Source: Candidatus Zhuqueibacterota bacterium (GTDB lineage Bacteria > Zhuqueibacterota > Zhuqueibacteria > Residuimicrobiales > Residuimicrobiaceae). Taken from it: a stretch of 44,793 nt of DNA. Below the pieces are notes generated by a model. It searched no databases. It was not told the origin of the DNA and saw nothing but the letters and a program-made list of their open reading frames with translations. Positions 7,963 to 20,245 of the stretch are shown here, piece after piece. Within the stretch, counting starts at the first letter, position 1, and each line of letters starts with the position of its first letter. The stretch is taken from contig CAUJEL010000136.1 of NCBI GenBank assembly GCA_963169875.1, forward strand, positions 1 to 44,793. Direction: 5' to 3'. Position numbers and translations under genes: made by a program.

Positions 7963-8874
7963 TTATGCCATCAGTTTGACCATGATTGCCTTTTGAATAT
8001 GCATGCGGTTTTCCGCTTCATCGAAAATGACCGAATGCGGCCCATCCATGATGGCATCGGTGACTTCGTCGCCGCGATGCGCGGGCAAGCAGTGCATAAA
8101 GATGTAATCCTTGGCGGCATGAGCGGTCAAGGCATCGTTGACTTGATAGGCGCGAAAAATTTTGCGGCGCATCTCGGTTTCCGATTCCTGTCCCATGCTG
8201 GCCCAGGTGTCGGTGTAAATCACATCGGCGCCGGCCACGGCTTCCACGGGATCCTGGGTGAGTTTGATCTGACTCACGCCCCTGGCCCGGGCGGCCTTGA
8301 GGATATCGGCATTGGGCTCATAGTCCATGGGCGTGGCGATGCGCAAATCCAGTGGCAGAATCCCGGCGACATTGATAAAGGAGTTGACGATGTTGTTGCC
8401 ATCGCCTACGTAGGCCAGTTTGATGCCCTCATAATGGCCCTTGTGTTCGATGATGGTCAGGAGATCTCCGAGGATTTGGCAAGGATGGAGCAGGTCGGAG
8501 AGACCATTGATGACAGGAATTCGGGCTGATGCGGCCAATCCGGTGACGAGGTGATGGCCGAAAACGCGCGCCATGATGCCCTGTGAAAAACGCTCCAGAA
8601 CCCGGGCGACATCGGGCACCGATTCCCGCGTCCCCAACCCGATCTCCTGGGGTCCCAGATAGACCGCGTGTCCACCCAGTTGGAACATGCCCACTTCAAA
8701 GGAGACGCGGGTGCGATTGGAGGGCTTTTGAAAAATCATGGCCAGCACCTTCCCCTTGAGGATGTGGTGCTCGATACCCTTTTGGGTTTTATCCTTCAAC
8801 TCGCGGGCGAGTTTGAAAACGTCCACGATTTCATCTTTGCTGAAATCGGTTTCGGCGAGAAAATCGCGTTTCAC
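7963..8874 (-). CDS. argF: Ornithine carbamoyltransferase
   Basis: Converts carbamoyl phosphate and L-ornithine to L-citrulline in arginine biosynthesis; cytoplasmic trimer. Visible hallmarks are the carbamoyl-phosphate loop KPSNRTRVSFEVG (about residue 50, S-x-R-T-R), HPCQILGD (about 130), the ornithine-loop region DTWASMGQE (about 221) and MHCLPAHRGDEV (about 259, catalytic Cys). The length of 303 residues is normal. The SMG and HCLP motifs point to ornithine rather than N-acetyl- or N-succinyl-ornithine as substrate. No other arg genes are near. It follows hslU by 16 bases, an unusual partner, and probably shares its transcript. Confidence 0.95.
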   Translation of the reverse strand: MKRDFLAETDFSKDEIVDVFKLARELKDKTQKGIEHHILKGKVLAMIFQKPSNRTRVSFEVGMFQLGGHAVYLGPQEIGLGTRESVPDVARVLERFSQGIMARVFGHHLVTGLAASARIPVINGLSDLLHPCQILGDLLTIIEHKGHYEGIKLAYVGDGNNIVNSFINVAGILPLDLRIATPMDYEPNADILKAARARGVSQIKLTQDPVEAVAGADVIYTDTWASMGQESETEMRRKIFRAYQVNDALTAHAAKDYIFMHCLPAHRGDEVTDAIMDGPHSVIFDEAENRMHIQKAIMVKLMA

Positions 8875-8890
8875 AAAATCCTCCTTGTCT

Positions 8891-10237
8891 TTATAATACG
8901 TACCGGCTCAGATCCTCGTCGGCAATAATTTCCTTCAATTTATCCTGTACCATCTTTTTATCGACACGAATTTTTTTCACGGTCACATCCGGCAATTTGA
9001 AAAGGTACTCTTCCAGCAGAAGCGTCATGATGGTGTGAAGGCGCCTCGCGCCGATATTTTCAGAGCGGTCATTGACCTCGGAAGCGATGCGCGCTATTTC
9101 CGCAATGGCGCCTGGCGTGACCACGAGTGCGACATTTTCTGTGGCCAGAAGCGCGGTATACTGCTTGATCAGGGCATTTTGCGGCTCAACCAGAATGCGT
9201 TCAAAATCTTTGGCGGTGAGGCTGTGCAATTCCACCCGGATTGGAAAGCGTCCCTGCAATTCCGGGATCAGATCCGCGGGTCGCGAAACATGAAAAGCGC
9301 CCGAGGCAATGAAGAGCACATGATCGGTGCGCACCATGCCGTATTTGGTGATGACATTCGTGCCCTCGATGACGGGCAAAAGATCCCGTTGCACGCCTTC
9401 GCGGGAGACATCGGCGCCCATGCCGTCACTTTCGCCCACGATTTTGTCGATTTCGTCCAGGAAGACGATGCCGGTCTCTTCAACGCGATAGATGGCTTCC
9501 CGTACCACTTCATCCATGTCGATGAGTTTTTGAATCTCCTCCTGCGTCTGGATGATGACCGCTTCGGCAATGGTCATTTTGCGGCGTTTGGTCTTTTTGG
9601 GAATCATCGGGCCGAGCAGATCCTGGATGTTGAGCCCCATCTCCTCGATGCCAATGGGTGAAATGATTTGCATCAGCGGTGAGAATTCGCTGGCAACTTC
9701 CATTTCAATGAGGCGATCATCAAGACCGCCTGCGAGCAGTTCACTGTGCAGTTTCTCCCGCAACACCGTCGATTTGCGCGGAGCGCGTTTGCGGGGCACG
9801 GCTTCTTCATCGGACTCAACGGTTGGCGGTGAAACCAGCAAGTCGAGAACCCTTTCGATGGCGAGTTCCCGGGCGCGATCATGAACCGTTTCGATGCGCT
9901 CGCTGCGCACCATATTTACGGCCTGATCCACAAGATCGCGAATAATGGATTCCACATCGCGGCCGACATAACCGACTTCTGTGAACTTGGAAGCCTCCAC
10001 CTTGATGAACGGCGCGCCGCCGAGGCGGGCCAGCCGCCTGGCCAATTCGGTTTTGCCGACGCCTGTCGGGCCGATGAGAATGATGTTATTGGGCATGATT
10101 TCTTCGCGCAATCCGGCCGGAATCATCTGCCGCCGCCAGCGATTGCGCAGCGCAATGGCCACCGCGCGTTTGGCTTCGTCCTGCCCAATGATATACTTTT
10201 CCAGTTCGCTGACAATTTGTTGTGGCGTCATGTGCAT
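8891..10237 (-). CDS. hslU: ATP-dependent protease ATPase subunit HslU
   Basis: A AAA+ unfoldase that feeds proteins into the HslV peptidase. The 448-residue protein has Walker [10 protein letters not shown] (about 56-64), the pore loop GYVGRD (89-94), a variable I-domain (about 110-240), Walker [10 protein letters not shown] (about 256-264) and the sensor/arginine region [20 protein letters not shown]. The conserved C-terminal tail EDLSRYVL inserts between HslV subunits. The start at 10237 ([13 protein letters not shown]) or the ATG two codons later are both plausible. hslV lies four bases upstream, the usual hslVU order, and argF follows. Confidence 0.96.
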   Translation of the reverse strand: MHMTPQQIVSELEKYIIGQDEAKRAVAIALRNRWRRQMIPAGLREEIMPNNIILIGPTGVGKTELARRLARLGGAPFIKVEASKFTEVGYVGRDVESIIRDLVDQAVNMVRSERIETVHDRARELAIERVLDLLVSPPTVESDEEAVPRKRAPRKSTVLREKLHSELLAGGLDDRLIEMEVASEFSPLMQIISPIGIEEMGLNIQDLLGPMIPKKTKRRKMTIAEAVIIQTQEEIQKLIDMDEVVREAIYRVEETGIVFLDEIDKIVGESDGMGADVSREGVQRDLLPVIEGTNVITKYGMVRTDHVLFIASGAFHVSRPADLIPELQGRFPIRVELHSLTAKDFERILVEPQNALIKQYTALLATENVALVVTPGAIAEIARIASEVNDRSENIGARRLHTIMTLLLEEYLFKLPDVTVKKIRVDKKMVQDKLKEIIADEDLSRYVL

Positions 10238-10241
10238 GGTA

Positions 10242-10787
10242 TTATTCCAGCGTCTCTATGCTCAGTTTGTTATTGGTGAAAATACAGATATTGGCGGCGA
10301 TTTCCATCGATTCCTTGACGATGTCGATGGCATTCAAATCCGCATGCTTCATGAGGGCGCGGGCGGCAGCCAGCGCAAACGGCCCCCCCGTGCCGATGGC
10401 GATGACCGGATCATCGGGTTCGATGAGGTCGCCGGTGCCACTGAGCAGATAAATTTTCTCTTTATTGAGCACCACCAATTGGGCGTCGAGGCGGCGCAGA
10501 TAACGGTCCATGCGCCAGTCTTTGGCCAGTTCGACCACAGCGCGCGGCAGATTGCCGTTGAATTCGTCCAGTTTGGCTTCGAAGCGGTCGAAGAGCGTGA
10601 AAGCGTCCGCGGCGCCGCCGGCAAATCCCGCCAGCACCTGGTCGTGATAGAGCTTGCGCACCTTGCGCGCTTTGGTTTTCAGGACCATGTCGCCATAGGT
10701 CACCTGGCCGTCTCCGGCCAGCACCGCCATGCCGCGGTGACGCAGCCCCAGAATGGTGGTTGAGTGTATGGATTCAAGATAAGACAT
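10242..10787 (-). CDS. hslV: ATP-dependent protease peptidase subunit HslV
   Basis: Proteasome-like threonine protease of the HslUV complex. The 181-residue precursor begins [19 protein letters not shown]. Cleavage after Ser9 exposes the catalytic Thr10 of the TT pair. [27 protein letters not shown] and [16 protein letters not shown] are family hallmarks, the last near the sodium-binding/active-site region. The nine-residue propeptide is somewhat longer than in enterobacteria. ATAAAGG about 5 bases before the ATG serves as ribosome-binding site. It is the first gene of hslV-hslU-argF and possibly the two genes beyond. The 262-base gap before it holds a palindromic repeat, so its promoter must lie there. 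Confidence 0.95.
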   Translation of the reverse strand: MSYLESIHSTTILGLRHRGMAVLAGDGQVTYGDMVLKTKARKVRKLYHDQVLAGFAGGAADAFTLFDRFEAKLDEFNGNLPRAVVELAKDWRMDRYLRRLDAQLVVLNKEKIYLLSGTGDLIEPDDPVIAIGTGGPFALAAARALMKHADLNAIDIVKESMEIAANICIFTNNKLSIETLE

Positions 10788-10900
10788 ATAAGCCTTTATG
10801 ATAACTCGTTCTATTTCGCCTGCTCCCTTTACGTGAGCGGGCCGGGGTATTGGTGCCGGGTGCTGCGATCGTTTTCTTTTCTATTTTATTGAGGACATGT

Positions 10901-10987
10901 CTTTCTCTGCGCCTCAGCGTCGCAGCGGGAAAACCTCTGGCCTTTAAAACCGAGCAATTGTTCCCGCAGAAGCGCAGTGACGCGGAG
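10901..10987. repeat. Imperfect palindromic CGCAGAG-type repeat
   Basis: Between hslV and rpoN, a left arm TCTCTGCGCCTCAGCG... ending GGGAA is mirrored about 35 bases later by a right arm TTCCCGCAGAAGCGCAG... About 19 of 27 positions pair. It resembles the CACAGAG element at 32936-32996. A short open frame across it (10774-11007, minus) is not convincing as a gene. Confidence 0.55.
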
Positions 10988-11049
10988 CCGATTCCATATG
11001 AGCCCATTTCACCATGGCGTCACAGAGGTGTCTGTCTTCATTGCAGAGG

Positions 11050-12462
11050 TCAGATCTTGCGCCGCAGCCGCGACACCGGCAGCATCATCTGCTCGCGATA
11101 CTTGGCAACCGTGCGCCGGGCGACATTAAAACCTTTCTTTTTCAACATCTCGGCGATTTTCTGGTCGTTGTAGGGCTTTTTGGGTGGTTCCGCCAGGATG
11201 ATCTCCTTGATAAGATTTTTAATGATCTTGTTGGAAACATCTTCCCCTTCATCGCTGCGGATTTTTTCGCTGAAGAAATATTTCAACTCGTACAGACCCC
11301 ACTCGGTCTGCACATACTTGCCATTGGTCACCCGGCTCACCGTGGAAATATCCATGCCAATTTCATCGGCGATATCCTTGAGGATCAGCGGCTTGAGTTT
11401 TTCCGGCCCGTGTTCAAAAAAGTCGAACTGCTTTTCCACAATGGTCTGCATCACCCGCAGGATGGTGGCGCGGCGTTGATGAATGGAATTGATCAACCAG
11501 CGCGCTGATTCGAGGCGGTTTTTAATGTAATCGCGCGTCTCCTTGCTGGTATGCTTGCGGTCGAGCATCATCTTGCGGTACTCGTTGTTGATGCGCAGCT
11601 GTGGCACGTTCCAGTCGTGCATGAATATTTTGAACTCGCCATCCTCTTTGCGCACCTCCAGGTCGGGGATAATATAATTATCCACAAAGGAGGCATAGCC
11701 TTCACCCGGCTTGGGATTGAGTTTGGTGATATGCGCGATGGTCTGCTTCACGGTCTCGAGATCGACCTCGAGATCCTTGGCCAGTTTTTCGAATCGCTTG
11801 TTTTTAAAATCTTCATAATGATCGCGGATAATCAGGATGGCCAGTTGATGAAGCGGCCGTTCCTCCAGGAGCTGTACCAGCAGGCATTCCTGAAGATTGC
11901 GCGCGCCAATTCCGACGGGATCGAATCGCTGGATAATCCCGAGGATGCGTTCCACCACCTCGGGATCTTCCTGAAGATTCTCCGATATGGCCTCTACGCT
12001 GGTGCCCAGATAACCGACACTGTTGATATTCCAGATGATATATTCGCCCACCACATCTTCATCCGGCGTCAGACCGGCCAGATGCAGCTGGCTGATCAAG
12101 TGATCGGTGAGGCTCTCATGATATACTTCGGGACGCTCATAGGTCTCGACATTCTTCTCTCTCGGGATGCGTATTTCAAAACTTTCTTCATCATTCAGTA
12201 TTTCTTCCCAGTCAATTTCTTCCTTGGGCTCGTCGACAGGCTTTTCCTCTTCCGCCGGTTTATCGCTCTCCTGGGTTTGCTCCTGAGCCTCCTCCTGGAG
12301 CAGCTCATCTTCCATCTCCAATTCGAGGAGCGGATTGGTCTCCAATTCCAGACGGATGCGCTGCTCGAGGCTCAAAACAGGCAGCTGCAGCAGGGACGAG
12401 AGCAAGACTTGCTGCGGAGACTGTTTCAGTTGCATGACTAGTTTTTGCGATATTTGTACCAT
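11050..12462 (-). CDS. rpoN: RNA polymerase sigma-54 factor
   Basis: Directs RNA polymerase to -24/-12 promoters and needs an AAA+ activator to open DNA. The 470-residue protein has region I (residues 1-50, glutamine/leucine-rich, LKQSPQQVLLSSLLQLPVLS, contact site for activators) and an acidic region II (about 50-105). A core-binding domain and the DNA-binding end follow. The diagnostic RpoN box ARRTVAKYRE is at about 448-457, followed by MMLPVSRLRRKI. It is the last gene of the LPS unit, 18 bases after lptB, an arrangement known from many proteobacteria and other diderms. It is relevant to the sigma-54 promoter at 34694 and the NtrC-type activator at 36655-38004. Confidence 0.96.
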   Translation of the reverse strand: MVQISQKLVMQLKQSPQQVLLSSLLQLPVLSLEQRIRLELETNPLLELEMEDELLQEEAQEQTQESDKPAEEEKPVDEPKEEIDWEEILNDEESFEIRIPREKNVETYERPEVYHESLTDHLISQLHLAGLTPDEDVVGEYIIWNINSVGYLGTSVEAISENLQEDPEVVERILGIIQRFDPVGIGARNLQECLLVQLLEERPLHQLAILIIRDHYEDFKNKRFEKLAKDLEVDLETVKQTIAHITKLNPKPGEGYASFVDNYIIPDLEVRKEDGEFKIFMHDWNVPQLRINNEYRKMMLDRKHTSKETRDYIKNRLESARWLINSIHQRRATILRVMQTIVEKQFDFFEHGPEKLKPLILKDIADEIGMDISTVSRVTNGKYVQTEWGLYELKYFFSEKIRSDEGEDVSNKIIKNLIKEIILAEPPKKPYNDQKIAEMLKKKGFNVARRTVAKYREQMMLPVSRLRRKI

Positions 12463-12480
12463 GTGCTTTTGCTCCAGAAC

Positions 12481-13218
12481 CTAACGATCCAATTTAAACT
12501 TGTCGCCAAAATATAATTTTCGAGCTTCTTCATCATTGGCCAGATACTCGGCTGACCCCGCCTTGAGGACGCGGCCATCGAAGAGCAGATAAGCCCGGTC
12601 GGTGATGGAAAGCGTCTCATGAACATTGTGGTCGGTGATCAAGACGCCGATGTTGCGTTTTTTCAAGTCCGCAACAATATGCTGGATGTCCTCGACTGCG
12701 ATGGGATCGACGCCCGCGAAGGGCTCATCCAGCAGCATGAAACTGGGATTGGTCACCAGCGCCCGGCAAATTTCAACGCGCCGCCTCTCGCCGCCGGAGA
12801 GCATGTAGGCCTTGCTTTTGGCCACGCGCGTCACACCCAAATCTTCCAAAAGCGATTGACAGCGCTCTTTGCGCTCCGCTTTCGTCAGCGGCAGCGTTTC
12901 CAGAATGGCCAGGATATTTTCTTCGACCGTGAGGCGACGAAACGCTGAAGCCTCCTGCGGCAAATAACCAATACCCAGCCGCGCCCGTTTATACATGGGC
13001 ATGGCGGTGATATCCTGGTTGTCGAGAATGATACGTCCGGAATTGGGATGAATCATCCCCACGATCATATAAAAGGTGGTTGTCTTGCCAGCTCCATTCG
13101 GTCCCAACAACCCGACCGTTTCACCGCGTTTTATGGAGATGCTGACCTGATTGACTACCGTGCGTTTACCGTATATTTTGACCAGGTTTTCGCATTTTAG
13201 TACTGGTTCGTTCGTCAT
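12481..13218 (-). CDS. lptB: LPS export ABC transporter ATP-binding protein LptB
   Basis: The ATPase that powers LPS extraction from the inner membrane with LptFG (not in this window). From the ATG at 13218 the protein is 245 residues: MTNEPVLKCENLVKIYGKRT, then Walker A GLLGPNGAGKTTTFYMIVG, the LptB-typical Q-loop GYLPQEASAFRRLTVEENI, signature LSGGERRRVEICRAL, Walker B FMLLDEPFAGVDP and switch His in VLITDHNVHETL. The frame is open 32 codons further up, but that part overlaps lptA and has no homology, so the internal ATG is the start. It still overlaps the end of lptA by 53 bases, implying translational coupling. Confidence 0.95.
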   Translation of the reverse strand: MTNEPVLKCENLVKIYGKRTVVNQVSISIKRGETVGLLGPNGAGKTTTFYMIVGMIHPNSGRIILDNQDITAMPMYKRARLGIGYLPQEASAFRRLTVEENILAILETLPLTKAERKERCQSLLEDLGVTRVAKSKAYMLSGGERRRVEICRALVTNPSFMLLDEPFAGVDPIAVEDIQHIVADLKKRNIGVLITDHNVHETLSITDRAYLLFDGRVLKAGSAEYLANDEEARKLYFGDKFKLDR

Positions 13219-14410
13219 CGACGGGACCCACGTCCTTTTTTCTTGGCTGCTGCGGGGCGATGACTCCGCTACGGAACTGCTCCAGCAAGGCATCCAATTC
13301 TTTTGCCAGAGCAACTTGTTGACTGCGCGGGAAAAATATGCCGTTGGAGGCTGCCGGGGAACTCGTCACCGCCACCCGATGCACTTTCCCATCGCGAAAA
13401 CTCATTCCGAGTTCATCGCCGAGAACTTTGTTGATGCCTTTGTACTTTTTATCTTCAAACAAGTGATAATAACTCGTCGCCCTGTCCTTGACATAAACCG
13501 AGTCGACCTGGTTATTTTTTACGCCGACATAGATCTTTTCGCCGCTGAGAAAGTCGTGCATCAGATCCTGACTGAGCAGCGTATCGACCCTGGTCAATAC
13601 CATGGCCTGACCGCGAATTTCAATGCCGGTCAACGTACGTTCTTTCATGTACAGATCGATCTCAATGCCCCGCATCCGGTCCTCGTCACGCTGTGCCCGG
13701 GGCTGCTCAACCAGGGTGATCTTTTCCTCCTCGCGCAGGTATCGCAACAATCCGCACTGCGCCGAGGTCGATCCCTGAACCATGGTCACACTATCGCGCG
13801 CCTGGACGCGCTTGCCGTCGTCGAGCATTTCCATGATGCGGCTGCGAATGACCAGACTGTCTTTGGCAGAACTGTCCTGACGCACGAACACCGGCCGTCT
13901 TTCGACGCTCGCATAGCCCTTGCCGCGCAGATACTCGATGCGTTGGCCGCGCAAAGTGACGCGCTCTTCAGGATCCTGCAGCAGTGCATTGCCATCGGCC
14001 AGCGCACGATCCGCTATCTCGAAGTAATGCAAGGATTGGGCATCGAGCGTGCGCACCCGGTCCATCAGCCGGGCATGCCCGCGGGCGATCTGCTCGCGCC
14101 GCTGCTCATAATGAAAAATCTCGTCCGCCAGCAACTGCCGCGGCGGGCTGACAATGCGCACCGCGCCCGTGAAATGGACATACCCTTCATCCACATACTG
14201 CCTGGCTTTTTGACAGTACATGTGACTGGAATCCTGCTGGAACTCCACCCCGCCGATCAACTCCCGCACCTGGCGCCCCTGATCGAGAAAACCTCGTGCG
14301 GAATCGGCGCGCACCAGCACCAGCCGGCCTCCGGTCTGTGCATGCAGCGAAGGGCAGACAATATAAAGAACTAATGCCACTATGGCAACAACTATTTTAT
14401 TCTTCGCCAT
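13166..14410 (-). CDS. lptA: OstA/LptA-like periplasmic LPS transport protein
   Basis: Periplasmic bridge protein carrying LPS between inner and outer membranes. The chosen ATG at 14410 has GGAAG 7 bases upstream and opens a signal peptide (MAKNKIVVAIVALVLYIV, cleavage after SLHAQ). The frame is open further up but that part overlaps lptC. The body repeats beta-jellyroll strands (IGGVEFQQDSSHMYCQKARQ, VHFTGAVRIVSPPRQLLADE, GIEIDLYMKERTLTGIEIRG). At 414 residues it is over twice the length of E. coli LptA, as in the OstA-like proteins of Bacteroidetes and relatives. It therefore probably forms a longer jellyroll stack. Placed between lptC and lptB. Assignment by position and fold pattern; moderate-to-high certainty. 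Confidence 0.85.
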   Translation of the reverse strand: MAKNKIVVAIVALVLYIVCPSLHAQTGGRLVLVRADSARGFLDQGRQVRELIGGVEFQQDSSHMYCQKARQYVDEGYVHFTGAVRIVSPPRQLLADEIFHYEQRREQIARGHARLMDRVRTLDAQSLHYFEIADRALADGNALLQDPEERVTLRGQRIEYLRGKGYASVERRPVFVRQDSSAKDSLVIRSRIMEMLDDGKRVQARDSVTMVQGSTSAQCGLLRYLREEEKITLVEQPRAQRDEDRMRGIEIDLYMKERTLTGIEIRGQAMVLTRVDTLLSQDLMHDFLSGEKIYVGVKNNQVDSVYVKDRATSYYHLFEDKKYKGINKVLGDELGMSFRDGKVHRVAVTSSPAASNGIFFPRSQQVALAKELDALLEQFRSGVIAPQQPRKKDVGPVDDERTSTKMRKPGQNIR

Positions 14411-14430
14411 CCCGGTCTTCCAACAGTGCG

Positions 14431-15057
14431 TTAAGGCCGATTGGTCATCGGCAGTGTGCCCGCTGCGGCCGTGTCGCTTCGGGCTGGTCGTTTGCGCAGT
14501 TGCTCGGGTGATAATTCCAAACCTGAATGGGCTGTGCCACGCGGTTTTTTGATCTCCCACTGCTGCAGCTGCGTATCCGACTCAAAGCCGGTGCCATATA
14601 AGGTATCCCCTTTGTCGGTCACCAGCTTGACATCGACTTCCGAATAGATTTTTCCCGACGCCTGGCGATACCCCAGCCGCTCCGTCCACACCGTAATGCC
14701 GGTATCGGAATGAACGACAACCTGTCCGATGGCGATAATGTCATTGGTCGCTTCGTAAAGCTCACCGGTACTTGCGGTGACACGCGATCTGGGCCGGCCA
14801 TAGGCATCATAGAAATCCACTGCAACGCCCTCGTCGAAAAAAACGCGTTTCTGTTTGCTGTAGCGCGCCATATGGCCATAGGTAACGACGGCCTCGAGAC
14901 GGCCATTTTTAGTGGCCGTGACTTTGGAATTCCATCCCTCCTGGTCCGGCGCTTCTTTTTCGTCCCCCAGAAGCGCGTTGGTGTCCGGCTTTTCCTTCTG
15001 GCAGCTCATCACCCCCGCAAATACGACGCACAGCAGCAACAGAGAGCACCGTCTCAT
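14431..15057 (-). CDS. lptC: LPS export protein LptC, lipoprotein form
   Basis: A 208-residue exported protein. MRRCSLLLLCVVFAGVMSC ends in a lipobox-like VMSC, so Cys19 is probably lipidated, unlike the membrane-helix LptC of E. coli but like that of several other diderm phyla. The body has the LptC beta-strand series (RVFFDEGVAVDFYDAYGRPR, SRVTASTGELYEATNDIIAI, TVWTERLGYRQASGKIYSE). It should hand LPS from LptBFG to the periplasmic LptA. It starts in an ATGA overlap with lpxL and lies 20 bases before lptA. Confidence 0.88.
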   Translation of the reverse strand: MRRCSLLLLCVVFAGVMSCQKEKPDTNALLGDEKEAPDQEGWNSKVTATKNGRLEAVVTYGHMARYSKQKRVFFDEGVAVDFYDAYGRPRSRVTASTGELYEATNDIIAIGQVVVHSDTGITVWTERLGYRQASGKIYSEVDVKLVTDKGDTLYGTGFESDTQLQQWEIKKPRGTAHSGLELSPEQLRKRPARSDTAAAGTLPMTNRP

Positions 15058-15977
15058 GATTCCACCTGCTCTATCATATCACCCGGCTGTTTTTTCCAGC
15101 GTTCATGCATCCACACCCATTGTTCCGGGAAGCGGCGGATGGCACGCTCGTAGGCATCGGAAATTTTTTGCGTGTTGATCAGCAAATCCTTCTCTTCATC
15201 CTCGCTCTTTTCAAGGATGATCTCTTCATCAAATTCGATCAGATACGTATCATCGGGTTCACGATGGATAAATGCCGGCAAAATAGCCGCACCAAACTTG
15301 CGCGCCAGAATAACCGGGCCCACAGCCGTGTGCGCAGGGCGTCCGAAGAAATCAACAAAAACACCCTCAACTTTGGTATCCTGGTCCACCAGCATGCCGA
15401 TGCAGTAATGATCATGCAGGGCACGCACGAGTTCCCGTGTCCCCTTACCGCGGGCGATGTTGGTGTAACCCGCCTGATTGCGCATATTCACAATCAGCCG
15501 GTCCAGTCGCGGATCGTAGGCGTTCCGCCCCACCACCTTGGTGGGATAGCCGTTTTGCGCCACCCAGGCGCCGAACAGCTCCCAATTGCCAAAATGGCCT
15601 GTCAGGACAATCACGCCCTTGCCGCGGTCATAGGCTTGCCGCAGCCTTTCCGCGCCTTTGGATTTGACCAGGGTGTTGATGCCCGCATCGAGAATTTTGG
15701 GCAATCTGAACGCATCCGCGGCCGCAGCGGCCAGATTGCGAAACACAGCCCGGCCCATCCGCTCTATTTCAGCCGCTGATTTTTCCTGACCATAAGCCCA
15801 GGTCAGATGGCGGATTGTTTTTTCACGTTCTTTTCCGGCCAGAGTGAAGGCGAGCGATCCAAATCCGCGCATCATTGCCAACGCCGTGGATCTTGGCAAG
15901 GCGCGCAGCAATCCGACCATCGCCATAACCAGATAATAGATGAGCGTGTTTTTTATTCTCTTCTTCAGGGGCGCCAT
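15054..15977 (-). CDS. Lipid A late acyltransferase (LpxL/HtrB family)
   Basis: Adds a secondary fatty acid to the lipid A precursor at the inner membrane. The 307-residue protein has an N-terminal membrane helix (about 12-27, LIYYLVMAMVGLLRAL) and the H-x4-E catalytic pair in TGHFGNWE (His128, Glu133). KVVGRNAYDPRLDRLI and the GMLVDQDTKVEGVFVDFFG segment follow. Whether it is the LpxL or LpxM type cannot be told. Its ATG shares one base with the TAA of kdsD (TAATG) and its end overlaps lptC, so it is fully embedded in the Kdo/LPS operon. It occupies the place where kdsC stands in the similar operons of several other bacteria. Confidence 0.92.
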   Translation of the reverse strand: MAPLKKRIKNTLIYYLVMAMVGLLRALPRSTALAMMRGFGSLAFTLAGKEREKTIRHLTWAYGQEKSAAEIERMGRAVFRNLAAAAADAFRLPKILDAGINTLVKSKGAERLRQAYDRGKGVIVLTGHFGNWELFGAWVAQNGYPTKVVGRNAYDPRLDRLIVNMRNQAGYTNIARGKGTRELVRALHDHYCIGMLVDQDTKVEGVFVDFFGRPAHTAVGPVILARKFGAAILPAFIHREPDDTYLIEFDEEIILEKSEDEEKDLLINTQKISDAYERAIRRFPEQWVWMHERWKKQPGDMIEQVES

Positions 15978-16990
15978 TACGATCCGATTCCTGCCTCTAA
16001 AAGGTCATGTATATGCACCATGCCCACGGGATGTTTCTCGTTGTTGATCACTACCACCTGCATGATGTTAAAATGCTTCATCAATTCCAGCGCCTGTGTC
16101 GCCCTGACCGTATGGAGAATGGTCTTGGGCGTCTGGTTCATGATGTCGCGGGCCTGCAAGCGGCTGAAATCCTCCAGCCGCTGCATGGTGCGGCGCAAAT
16201 CGCCATCGGTGATGAGCCCGATCAAACGACCCTCATCATCCACCACGCAGGTGCAGCCGAAGCGTTTGCGGGTGATCTCAAAGATGACTTCCTTGAGACT
16301 GGCAGCCGCAAGCACCTGTGGGATGAGATCACCTGTGAACATCAATTCTGATATCTTTACCAGTTTTTTGCCCAGGGAACCGCCCGGGTGCAAAAACGCA
16401 AAATCCTCCGTTTTGAACTGCCGCTTTTTCAGTAAAGCCACGGCCAGGGCATCGCCCATCGCCATGGTGGCCGTGGTGCTGGCGGTGGGCGCCAGATCAT
16501 GCGGGCACGCTTCTTCAGCCACACCCACATCGAGCACCACATCGCTGCGCAGCGCCAGGGCGGAGCGCAAATTACCGGTCATGGTGATGATGGGCACACC
16601 GATTTCCTTCAGCATCGGGAACAGCTTGGTGATCTCGTTGGTCTCGCCGCTTTTGGAAATGCAGATGACCACATCATTTTTCAACACCATGCCGAGATCG
16701 CCGTGTACCGCCTCTACCGGATGCAGGAACAGCGCCGACGTGCCGGTGCTGGTCAACGTGGCAGCGATCTTGGTGCCGACGATGCCCGATTTGCCCAGGC
16801 CGGTGACGATGACACGGCCCTTGCAGTGGAGTATCAGATCAACAGCGCGCGCAAACCCGGCATCAACCCTTTTGGCCAAATCTGCGACCGCTTCGCTCTC
16901 GATGCGAAACACTTCGCGCGCGCTGGCGATGGGATCATCGTTGCTCATATCCAGCGATTGTTTTTGCTGATCCTTCATGCTCTTTTTCAT
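15977..16990 (-). CDS. kdsD: Arabinose-5-phosphate isomerase
   Basis: Interconverts D-ribulose 5-phosphate and D-arabinose 5-phosphate, the first step of Kdo synthesis. The 337-residue protein has an SIS domain (about 40-180; VIVTGLGKSGIVGTKIAATL, FLHPVEAVHGDLGMV, ISKSGETNEI) and then a tandem CBS pair (about 215-337; FGCTCVVDDEGRLIGLITDG, MQVVVINNEKHPVGMVHI). This is the standard KdsD/GutQ layout. It follows kdsA by 6 bases and precedes lpxL with a one-base overlap. Start at 16990 (MKKSMKDQQ) is probable; a second Met is four codons on. Confidence 0.95.
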   Translation of the reverse strand: MKKSMKDQQKQSLDMSNDDPIASAREVFRIESEAVADLAKRVDAGFARAVDLILHCKGRVIVTGLGKSGIVGTKIAATLTSTGTSALFLHPVEAVHGDLGMVLKNDVVICISKSGETNEITKLFPMLKEIGVPIITMTGNLRSALALRSDVVLDVGVAEEACPHDLAPTASTTATMAMGDALAVALLKKRQFKTEDFAFLHPGGSLGKKLVKISELMFTGDLIPQVLAAASLKEVIFEITRKRFGCTCVVDDEGRLIGLITDGDLRRTMQRLEDFSRLQARDIMNQTPKTILHTVRATQALELMKHFNIMQVVVINNEKHPVGMVHIHDLLEAGIGS

Positions 16991-16996
16991 ATTATA

Positions 16997-20244
<3,248 letters not shown>

Positions 20245-20245
20245 C

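Noticed and set aside
10774-11007. 77-residue frame before hslV
   Set aside because: Lies across the palindromic repeat and the hslV start; basic random-looking sequence.
11602-11618. TGGCACG-like sigma-54 site
   Set aside because: The TTGC -12 element is missing at the required spacing and the site lies inside the rpoN coding region.
12481-13314. Longer LptB with 32 extra N-terminal residues
   Set aside because: The extension overlaps lptA in another frame and the family start aligns with the internal ATG at 13218.
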